From CAZSAT01 sp964604675 (GTDB lineage: Bacteria > Myxococcota_A > UBA796 > CAJQPC01), in contig CAZSAT010000202.1 in NCBI GenBank assembly GCA_964604675.1, forward strand, positions 1 to 8,703: a stretch of 8,703 nucleotides of DNA, given 5' to 3'. Made by a program: the position numbers and the translations under genes. Positions 1-5,470 of this stretch are shown in pieces (positions within the stretch are counted from its first letter, which is position 1; every line of letters begins with the position of its first letter). Below the pieces are notes generated by a model. It ran no database searches. It was not told the origin of the DNA and worked only from the letters and a program-made list of their open reading frames with translations.

Positions 1-663
1 CAGCGCCTTGTAGGCGTTGTTGTTGTCGAAGTAGTACTCGCCGATCTGCACGTAGCTGTCGGGCACGTAGCCGGACTGCGGGTAGGTCTTGACGAGGCGG
101 GTGAACTCCTTCACGGCGGCCGCGCGCTCACCGGTGTCCTGGAGGGCGGACGCCAGGTAGAAGGTGGCTTCGTCCGCCCGCTGGAAGGTCGGGTAGTTCT
201 GCAGGATCTGCTGGTAGAGCTTGATCGAGCGGCTCTGCCACTTGTAGCTCTCGGCGTTGTCCGGCTTCATGCCTTCCGGGTTGCAGCCTTCCGTGTTGAA
301 GCAGGCATCGTATTCCTTCTCGAAGGTGAGCATCTCCGAGAGGTAGATGTCCCGGCCCTCCTCGAAGTACAGATCCGCCAACCGGAGCATCATCTCGGCC
401 TTGGTCTCACCCTTCATGGTGCCGCGGCTCAAGAGCTCCTTCGCGAAGTCGATCTCTTCGTGACGCTTCTGCCGCGCGAGCTTCCGGTATTCCTCCGAGA
501 GCTGCTCTCTAGAGAACTCGGAGGCCTTGAGCACCCGGCGCTCTTCCTTGGCTTCGCGGTCGCCTTCTTCCTCCTGCGCGTGGGCGTCGCTGCAGAGCAG
601 CGGCGCGCTGGCCAGGACCAGCGCGAGGGGGAGGGCCATGCGTGCAAACATGCCGGACTTCAT
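1..663 (-). CDS. Secreted TPR-repeat protein, 3' end beyond left edge (partial)
   Basis: The frame is open from an ATG at 663 to base 1, giving 221 residues with no stop in the window. The start is well supported by a GGGAG Shine-Dalgarno at 671-675, seven bases upstream. Residues 1-29 look like a type I signal peptide ending DAHA before QEEE; the Cys at 24 has no convincing lipobox. Residues 31-80 are charged and probably helical or coiled-coil. From about 87 onward there are TPR-like helices, clearest at 137-221, with YPQS at 194-197 and a following tyrosine-rich helix (IGEYYF). Cys121 and Cys127 could form a small disulfide loop. It follows the GltC-like gene by 52 bp in the same direction, so it probably belongs to the same operon. 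Such proteins act as periplasmic scaffolds. It may be a GltD/GltE/GltI-type TPR protein of a Glt-like machine, but I cannot assign it from a fragment. Confidence 0.85.
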   Translation of the reverse strand, partial: MKSGMFARMALPLALVLASAPLLCSDAHAQEEEGDREAKEERRVLKASEFSREQLSEEYRKLARQKRHEEIDFAKELLSRGTMKGETKAEMMLRLADLYFEEGRDIYLSEMLTFEKEYDACFNTEGCNPEGMKPDNAESYKWQSRSIKLYQQILQNYPTFQRADEATFYLASALQDTGERAAAVKEFTRLVKTYPQSGYVPDSYVQIGEYYFDNNNAYKAL

Positions 664-670
664 AAGAGAA

Positions 671-697
671 CTCCCAACCCCCCGGAGCGCCGGGGGG
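671..697 (-). promoter_or_regulatory. Intercistronic GC hairpin abutting a Shine-Dalgarno
   Basis: The 52-bp gap 664-715 holds a perfect 8-bp stem, CCCCCCGG at 678-685 pairing with CCGGGGGG at 690-697, with a 4-base loop at 686-689. Read on the minus strand it begins 18 bases after the upstream TAG stop and ends two bases before the GGGAG ribosome-binding site (671-675) of the next TPR gene. No U-tract follows it on either strand, so it is not a classical intrinsic terminator. It could block 3' exonuclease decay, mark a processing point, or tune translation of the downstream gene. The structure is read directly from sequence; the role is inferred. Confidence 0.6.
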
Positions 698-715
698 AAC
701 GGACGAGGTTCGAGG

Positions 716-2584
716 CTACTTACAGCTGCCCTGCTCGGTGTAGTGGTAGTAGCCGAGCTCGTCCTTCCAGAACTCGCCGTTGAACGGCCAGTAGATGAAA
801 TCGACGCTGGTGGCGAAGTCGATCTGGTTGGCGTCGAGCGCATCAGCCAGATCGGGGTTCGACATCTTGTAGGCGTAGTCGGCGCGCTGCGCGGACACGA
901 CCTCGAAGCGGATGATCTCCGACTGCGTGAGCAGGTCCTCGAGGTAGCTGGCCAGATCGGCCATCTCGGCGAGCAGGACCTGGCCCGCACGGCGGCGGTA
1001 CTCCTGGCGCTCGGAGGCGATGATGCCCTTCATGTGCTCACCGACCGTGGACGCCCACGCCGCCTTCTGGCTGTCGATGAGCGACTCCTCCGAGTCCATC
1101 AGCTCGAGGTGGCGCTGGAGCCCAGCGAGGTCGGTGTTGTCGAGGAAGCTTCTGAGGATGGCCTTGTCGAGGTGGGTGTCGCGCCGGTTCTCGACGTAGT
1201 AGGCCTCGTAGGCCTGGTCGGCGAGCTTCTTGCCCTCCGAGCTGCGGAAACGCTCGGTGAAGTCCTTCAGCTCGGCGTGGATCGGACGCATCTCGTCCTC
1301 GAAGCCGAGCAGCTCGCGCCCGACCTCGTCGTACTCGCAGAGGTTGAAGAAGATGAGCGCGCGGAGCACGGTGGCTTCGGGCAGGAACTCGTCGGGGGCG
1401 TAGAAGGGGGACCGGATCGTGAGGATCTGCCCCAGAGCCATGTTGAGGTCGTTCTGCAGGAAGTTGGCGTACGCCGCCTCCCAGAGGGACTTCGGCCAGT
1501 ACGGAGAGTCGTGTGGCACGAGGTCGTAGTACTTGGCCGACTCGTCGAAGCGCTGGATGCTGTAGTAGATCCGCGCCACGTTCATCAGCGAGAGGTGGGT
1601 GAGCGAGTCCACCTCTTCGAGCTCGCGCTCGGAGTAGATGTCGACACCTTCTGCGTCGCGGATGACGTCACGGAACGCCTTGACCGCGCTCTTGAGCCGG
1701 CCCTGCTTGTTGTAGATGACGCCGTCGAAGTACTTCGACTTCAGGTAGAGGTCCGACTTGGTCGAGATCTGGCTGAAGTACTTGTGCGCCTCGGAGAGCT
1801 GCTCGTGGTCGAAGAGGCGAACCCCCATCAGGTAGTAGAGGTGGTTCTTCGCCTTGCGCGGGTACTGGTCGGGCGGGATCTTCGGCACGATGCGCGCGAG
1901 GTCGGTGTCGTCGCCCGTGTAGCGGGCGATGGCGACGAGCTTGGGCAGCGCGTACTTGAAGTACGGGTTGCGGGGCCCCTTGCGCAGCACCTGGATGAAG
2001 TAGTGCTGGGCCGAGTGGTACATCTCGAGGTCGTAGAGGCAGCGGGCCAGGTAGTACTGGAGCTTGGCTTCCTGATCGGGGAAGGTGCCGTCGGCGAGGA
2101 CCTCCCAGAGGATCTTGGAGGCGCTCAGGGGCTTCTTCGCCCGGTAGAGCTCGATGGCGTCTTCGATGACCGCCGGGCTGGTGGCCTCTTCTGCGTCGCC
2201 GTCGTTGAGGTCGTCGCCGCCGTAGGCCCCTGAGCGGCGGTCGAGGTTGCCGCCGAGGGCTTCGTCGCTCTCGAAGTCGTCGGTCTTCCGGTCAGGCTTG
2301 CTGATGCTCGTGTTGCCGACCTCGATGGGAGCGGGGGCGGCCGACGCCTTCATGGAGTTGGCTGCGGCCAGGACGTCGCCGGGAGCACCCTTCGACGTGA
2401 GGCAAGCGACATCGGAGTCCGAGAACTGGTCTCCCGAGCCCTCCATGGTCTGCACGACGATGCTCGACGGAACGCCGACGTTGACCATGTTCATGATCTC
2501 GTCACAGGACAACGCGAAGGCATCCTTGGGCGTTGCGAGGCAGGCCAGCCCGAGCAGGGCCGGGGTGAGCGCGCGCTTCATCAT
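716..2584 (-). CDS. gltC: GltC-like periplasmic TPR protein of a Glt/Nfs-type envelope complex
   Basis: The protein has 622 residues. Residues 1-25 form a signal peptide (MMKRALTPALLGLA...), so it should be periplasmic. Residues 26-75 resemble a small helical module of the type 'DEI..MV..GVP..IV...' followed by 'FSDSDVACL...GAP.DVL', with Cys27 and Cys61 able to pair. Residues 80-135 are a low-complexity acidic linker. Residues 138-400 contain several TPR-like helical hairpins, for example around 170-205, 243-305 and 328-385. A long charged helical stretch covers about 425-570. The tail carries an aromatic signature, WPFNGEFWKDELGYY at 599-613, and a Cys at 621. In M. xanthus, GltC (about 670 residues, from memory) works with the barrels GltA and GltB, and NfsC is the spore-coat counterpart. 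The assignment rests on size, architecture and position just after two barrel genes; the symbol is provisional. The ATG overlaps the preceding stop by one base (TGATG), suggesting coupling. Confidence 0.7.
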   Translation of the reverse strand: MMKRALTPALLGLACLATPKDAFALSCDEIMNMVNVGVPSSIVVQTMEGSGDQFSDSDVACLTSKGAPGDVLAAANSMKASAAPAPIEVGNTSISKPDRKTDDFESDEALGGNLDRRSGAYGGDDLNDGDAEEATSPAVIEDAIELYRAKKPLSASKILWEVLADGTFPDQEAKLQYYLARCLYDLEMYHSAQHYFIQVLRKGPRNPYFKYALPKLVAIARYTGDDTDLARIVPKIPPDQYPRKAKNHLYYLMGVRLFDHEQLSEAHKYFSQISTKSDLYLKSKYFDGVIYNKQGRLKSAVKAFRDVIRDAEGVDIYSERELEEVDSLTHLSLMNVARIYYSIQRFDESAKYYDLVPHDSPYWPKSLWEAAYANFLQNDLNMALGQILTIRSPFYAPDEFLPEATVLRALIFFNLCEYDEVGRELLGFEDEMRPIHAELKDFTERFRSSEGKKLADQAYEAYYVENRRDTHLDKAILRSFLDNTDLAGLQRHLELMDSEESLIDSQKAAWASTVGEHMKGIIASERQEYRRRAGQVLLAEMADLASYLEDLLTQSEIIRFEVVSAQRADYAYKMSNPDLADALDANQIDFATSVDFIYWPFNGEFWKDELGYYHYTEQGSCK

Positions 2585-3510
2585 CAGTCCATGCCCGGGA
2601 AGAAGATCGAGATGCTGCCGGAGAGGATGAAGTTGTTCTTCATCTCCAGCGTGGTGCTGTTGACGGTCTCGATGTAGACCAGCGAGCGGCCGTCGATCCG
2701 GAGCGCGAAGCTCTCGTTGAGGATGATCCGAGCGCCGCCGCCGAAGTTGGTGGTCGGCTGGATCTGGTTGGCCGTGTTGGTGGCCTTCTCGTCGTTCTGG
2801 TCGGCGCCCAGGGCGTTCAGGTCGTCCTGGGTGTGCGTGGCGCCCATGCCGAACGAACCGAAGATGTCGAAGTTGATGATCCGGTTGCCGTTGAGCGCGA
2901 CCTTTCCGTAGATCGGCGAGAACTGGAAGTTGCCGTTGTAGAAGAGCGTGAGCTTCGAGATGTCCGGGGAGACGTGGTTCTCGCTGACGAGCTGGCAGGT
3001 GAGCGGCTTCCAGTCCGGGTCGTTGCAGGCCTCGCCCGTGTCTTCGTCCGGGGCGAGGTTCGGCGAGAAGCCCACCATGCCCTCCACCGCGAAGATCTCG
3101 GTGATGTGGTACGCGAGCCCGACACCGCCGAGGTACCGACGGAGGAACGGATCGTTGGTCACGGCGCCCAACGTGGGCGTGGCCTCCCAGCGACCGAGCT
3201 TCAGGAAGTTCTTCCGCTCCAAGGTCTTGATGAGGCGCTTGTGCTCGTCTTCCGTGATCTCGACGATCTCTTCACTGCTCACGCCCACCCGGTCGTCGAT
3301 GTCGCCTTCGCGCACCGCGTCGCGTTCCGACGCCACGGACTCTTCTTCCCCGAGGAGCTCCTCGAGGAAGTCGTCGACCTCCTCGTCGGTCTCTTCGTCG
3401 GACTGGACCAGGGCGTCGCCTTCGGGCTGGTCGGCCAGGGCGGCCGGCGCAAACCAGACGGCCGAGGCGAGTCCGAGGACCGCCGTCTTGGTCAGATGCT
3501 TCAACGTCAT
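2584..3510 (-). CDS. Outer-membrane beta-barrel protein with acidic N-terminal extension (GltA/NfsA-like by position)
   Basis: The protein has 308 residues from the ATG at 3510. That start has AGGG nine bases upstream; the alternative ATG at 3519 has no usable spacing to it and would add only three residues. Residues 1-26 are a signal peptide ending AALA before DQ. Residues 28-72 are strikingly acidic, with runs such as DEETDEEVDDFLEELLGEEE, followed by a helical stretch to about 100. From 101 the sequence becomes alternating barrel strands: FLKLGRWEATPTLG, a YLGGVGLAYHITE segment, paired Cys162/Cys172 in a predicted loop, SPIYGKVAL, and a C-terminal ISIFFPGMD strand. These blocks align with the preceding gene, so the two are paralogues. 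The family matches the Myxococcota 'outer membrane beta-barrel domain' group that, I believe, includes GltA/GltB and NfsA/NfsB. It lies between its paralogue (11-bp gap) and the GltC-like gene (1-bp overlap). Assignment to GltA rather than GltB rests on gene order only. Confidence 0.8.
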   Translation of the reverse strand: MTLKHLTKTAVLGLASAVWFAPAALADQPEGDALVQSDEETDEEVDDFLEELLGEEESVASERDAVREGDIDDRVGVSSEEIVEITEDEHKRLIKTLERKNFLKLGRWEATPTLGAVTNDPFLRRYLGGVGLAYHITEIFAVEGMVGFSPNLAPDEDTGEACNDPDWKPLTCQLVSENHVSPDISKLTLFYNGNFQFSPIYGKVALNGNRIINFDIFGSFGMGATHTQDDLNALGADQNDEKATNTANQIQPTTNFGGGARIILNESFALRIDGRSLVYIETVNSTTLEMKNNFILSGSISIFFPGMD

Positions 3511-3521
3511 GGGCGCCATCC

Positions 3522-4343
3522 CTAGAACTGCGTCATGCGCGGCTTCATCTTCGGCACGAAGATGGAGATGCCGGCGGAGGCGATGAAGGTGTTGTAGAGC
3601 CGTGACTCCTCGACAGCGACGTCGGGGTCGTATTGCGGCTTCTTGTCGATGTAGAGGTAGCTGCGCGCGTCGATCTTGAGCGCCAGCGTCTGAGTCAGGA
3701 AGATGTCCATCCCGATGGCGACGTTGGCGGGCACCACCACCTGGTTGCTCGACGTGCCCTGCAGGACCACGCCGTCCTCCGCGGTGGAGTCCTCGATGGC
3801 GTAGTCCTTGGACAGCGAGAGCATGCCCAGCCCACCCGAGAGGTAGAGGTCGAAGTTCAGCACCGTCTCGCCGACCAGGTTGATCTTGCCGTAGACCGGC
3901 GCCCAGTTCGCGGAGAAGGTGGCTCCCAGCGTCATCTTGTCGATGGGCTGCTGGAACTGCACGTTCGACTCGCCGCTCGCGGCGATGTTGACCAGGGTCT
4001 TGGCGAGGCCCTTCAGGTCGTCCTCGCCGAGATCCGGCGAGTACAGCAGCTGTGCGCCGGCGCCCAGGGTCTCCGAGAAGTGGTACCCTAGGAGGACGCC
4101 ACCCACGTAGCGCTTGACCATCGGGTTGTTCGGCACGTAGCCGAGCACCGGGGCCAGCTCGAAGCGCTTCTCCTTCAGGAAGAAGCGGTTCTGGACGACG
4201 TTCTTCTCCTTGAAGTCACCCTGGAACTCCGCCAAGGCTTCCTGGCCGGGGCCGGCCTGGGCTTCGGGGGAGAACCCGAACAGGCCTGTGAGCATTGCCG
4301 CCGCCGTGAACGTCAGGCGGGCAATGCTGGAATGGAGCTTCAT
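3522..4343 (-). CDS. Outer-membrane beta-barrel protein, first of a tandem pair (GltB/NfsB-like by position)
   Basis: The protein has 273 residues. The ATG at 4343 was chosen because GGAGAA lies seven bases upstream (4351-4356) and the next residues form a clean signal peptide, 1-30, ending EAQA before GP. A longer in-frame ATG at 4412 would put 23 non-secretory residues before the signal and is rejected. After a short charged segment (31-52), strands begin with FLKEKRFELAPVLGYVPNNP (55-74), then RYVGGVLLGYHFSE, a loop at about 104-135, APVYGKINL, LNFDLYLSGGLG, IGMDIFLTQTLALKIDARSYLYI (209-231), and a final ISIFVPKMKPRMTQF with terminal Phe. Shared blocks with the next gene (FLK..R.E..P.LG, RY.GGV.L.YH..E, YGK, NFD, ISIF.P) show duplication. 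It is probably the first gene of the transcript from the candidate promoter upstream. The outer-membrane location is a family inference; the exact partner role (GltB) rests on gene order. Confidence 0.8.
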   Translation of the reverse strand: MKLHSSIARLTFTAAAMLTGLFGFSPEAQAGPGQEALAEFQGDFKEKNVVQNRFFLKEKRFELAPVLGYVPNNPMVKRYVGGVLLGYHFSETLGAGAQLLYSPDLGEDDLKGLAKTLVNIAASGESNVQFQQPIDKMTLGATFSANWAPVYGKINLVGETVLNFDLYLSGGLGMLSLSKDYAIEDSTAEDGVVLQGTSSNQVVVPANVAIGMDIFLTQTLALKIDARSYLYIDKKPQYDPDVAVEESRLYNTFIASAGISIFVPKMKPRMTQF

Positions 4344-4350
4344 CAGCAGC

Positions 4351-4356
4351 TTCTCC
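4351..4356 (-). promoter_or_regulatory. Strong ribosome-binding site of first barrel gene
   Basis: GGAGAA on the minus strand lies seven bases upstream of the ATG at 4343. It decides the start against the longer reading from 4412. It is among the best Shine-Dalgarno matches in the window, which fits an independent translation start after the 170-bp gap rather than coupling to the lipoprotein gene. Confidence 0.75.
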
Positions 4357-4416
4357 AGGGGGCAGGACACAGCGCGGCCAGATCGGCCTCCAGCCGCAAG
4401 TCGGCGCAACATAGCA

Positions 4417-4438
4417 CGCCTGCCTGACGGCGGAGGCG
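4417..4438 (-). other. Imperfect hairpin in probable 5' leader of barrel genes
   Basis: CGCCTGCC (4417-4424) pairs with GGC (4429-4431) and AGGCG (4434-4438) around a TGAC loop, giving eight pairs with a two-base bulge. If the candidate promoter immediately upstream is real, this hairpin would sit at or near the 5' end of the mRNA, where it could protect the transcript. There is no U-tract, so termination is unlikely. The remainder of the gap, 4357-4416, shows nothing I can name. Confidence 0.3.
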
Positions 4439-4442
4439 GGGG

Positions 4443-4472
4443 GGTGTAGCCCGCTCGTCAGGTACGTGTCAA
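4443..4472 (-). promoter_or_regulatory. Candidate sigma-70-type promoter for the barrel/GltC-like genes
   Basis: On the minus strand a perfect TTGACA (4472-4467) is followed after 18 bases by TACACC (4448-4443), which matches TATAAT at only three positions. It lies about 100 bases upstream of the first barrel start, within the only large gap of the window. Housekeeping promoters in GC-rich Myxococcota often keep the -35 box and have a weak -10, so this is plausible but unproven. Confidence 0.4.
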
Positions 4473-4482
4473 GCGATGGACT

Positions 4483-4499
4483 GCGCCCCGATCGGGCGC
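4483..4499 (-). terminator. GC hairpin after the lipoprotein gene, possible weak terminator
   Basis: GCGCCC (4483-4488) pairs perfectly with GGGCGC (4494-4499) around a five-base loop, beginning 14 bases after the lipoprotein stop codon. No U-tract follows on the minus strand, so if it ends transcription at all it would be partial or Rho-assisted. Its position just ahead of the TTGACA box suggests that it separates the TonB/receptor/lipoprotein unit from the barrel unit, allowing different expression levels. Confidence 0.4.
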
Positions 4500-4513
4500 T
4501 GATGAACCAACGC

Positions 4514-5470
4514 TCAGGCCGGGCAGATCCCGCAGATTGGCTCGCCTTCGTCGTCGAGCTCCAGGGTCCTGGCAGGCTCGCGCAAGGTGAGGCGCTGTTC
4601 CCGCCAGCCCATGCCACCTCGGCGGTCGCGCACGACCACCCAGAGGCTCACCTCGTCCTCGGACGTCGATGCCTGCCAGGTGATTCCGTAGGGATGCAGG
4701 GAGAAGGGGATGTCCGGCGTCCCGGCGGTCATGTACCACGTGAAGTACGGCTCTTCGGTCCGGTCTTCGCTCACCTGGTCGCTGTTGACGTAGACGTAGT
4801 CTTCGATGGACTCTGCCGTCAGGTTCGCTTCGAGGTCGTAGCAGGCGCAGCGCTCGACCTCGAGCACCGTATCGTCGAGGAGCTCCTGCCCATCCAGGCT
4901 CAGGCTGGCGATGTCCGGGTTCTGGTTCGGCGTCTCTCCCAGCGAGATCGGGACCCGCTTGAAGCCGATCTCCGCGTCGAGGGTGTCGTCGAAGTCCCGG
5001 TCGGTGGGTGCCACCGTGGCGGTCACGGTGAGCATGAGGTTCATGCCTTCGGCGCGCTGCTCCTCCGTGAGGGTGTCGAGCAGGTCGTCGGGCACGGTGT
5101 AGGTGGGAGCGAAGCCCGGCTCGACACCGAGCAGCCCCGCTTCGACCAGGCGCTCGTAGAGGTCCGCCAGCTCGTCGTCGGACGGCGGGTTGTCGGGATC
5201 GAGGTCCTCGAACTCCTCGAACAGGTCCTCGTCGAGCTCGCAGCCATAGGTGCCGGCGTCGACGGCCAGGCAGCCGAACCAGACGACGCTCTCGATGGCC
5301 AGGTCGGGGTGAACCACCAGCGCTTCGAAGGTGACCACGTCGCCGGGGCCGGGCTCCGCGGGCTCGGCTCGCACCGCCAGGATGCGCAAGCGGTCGATCT
5401 CGTAGCCTTGCGCGAGCTGCTGGCCGCCGCATGCGGCGAGCAGAAGGGGCAGGACGTAGAGGCGCTTCAT
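4514..5470 (-). CDS. Cysteine-rich lipoprotein, function unknown
   Basis: The protein has 318 residues. It opens with MKRLYVLPLLLAACGG, a clear lipoprotein signal with Cys14 as the lipidated residue; Gly at +2 gives no inner-membrane retention signal, so the outer membrane is likely. Residues 24-66 (RLRILAVRAEPAEPGPGDVVTFEALV) look like an Ig-like or PKD-like beta domain with an SVVWFGC strand. A very acidic region follows (77-117, rich in D and E). Later beta-rich segments at about 143-210 and 240-300 suggest a second beta domain. Besides Cys14 there are six cysteines (67, 77, 208, 210, 313, 316), enough for three disulfides. The ATG directly follows the receptor stop (TAAATG), so the two are probably coupled. 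By position before the barrels it could be compared with GltK, the outer-membrane lipoprotein beside gltB in M. xanthus, but I cannot show homology. A receptor-associated surface lipoprotein is equally possible. Confidence 0.85.
   Translation of the reverse strand: MKRLYVLPLLLAACGGQQLAQGYEIDRLRILAVRAEPAEPGPGDVVTFEALVVHPDLAIESVVWFGCLAVDAGTYGCELDEDLFEEFEDLDPDNPPSDDELADLYERLVEAGLLGVEPGFAPTYTVPDDLLDTLTEEQRAEGMNLMLTVTATVAPTDRDFDDTLDAEIGFKRVPISLGETPNQNPDIASLSLDGQELLDDTVLEVERCACYDLEANLTAESIEDYVYVNSDQVSEDRTEEPYFTWYMTAGTPDIPFSLHPYGITWQASTSEDEVSLWVVVRDRRGGMGWREQRLTLREPARTLELDDEGEPICGICPA

Noticed and set aside
22..24. Lipobox at Leu-Leu-Cys24 in the left-edge TPR protein
   Set aside because: The residue before Cys is Leu and the cleavage pattern DAHA/QE fits signal peptidase I; residues 22-24 are protein positions of the gene starting at base 663.
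678..697. The hairpin as an intrinsic terminator
   Set aside because: No run of T follows the stem on either strand, and a ribosome-binding site begins two bases beyond it.
527..2233. A 568-codon plus-strand frame opposite the GltC-like gene
   Set aside because: Same compositional shadow effect; no signal, motif or ribosome-binding site, while the minus strand encodes a coherent secreted TPR protein.
4344..4412. N-terminal extension of the first barrel gene from an ATG at 4412
   Set aside because: It would place 23 Arg/Gly-rich residues before a good signal peptide and ignores the GGAGAA correctly spaced before the ATG at 4343.
4406..4436. Possible sigma-54 promoter (GG...TTGC) or a TATGTT -10 box upstream of the barrel gene
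   Set aside because: The GG-to-GC distance is 11 rather than 10 bases and the GGC-AC context is missing; no -35 match lies 16-18 bases upstream of TATGTT.
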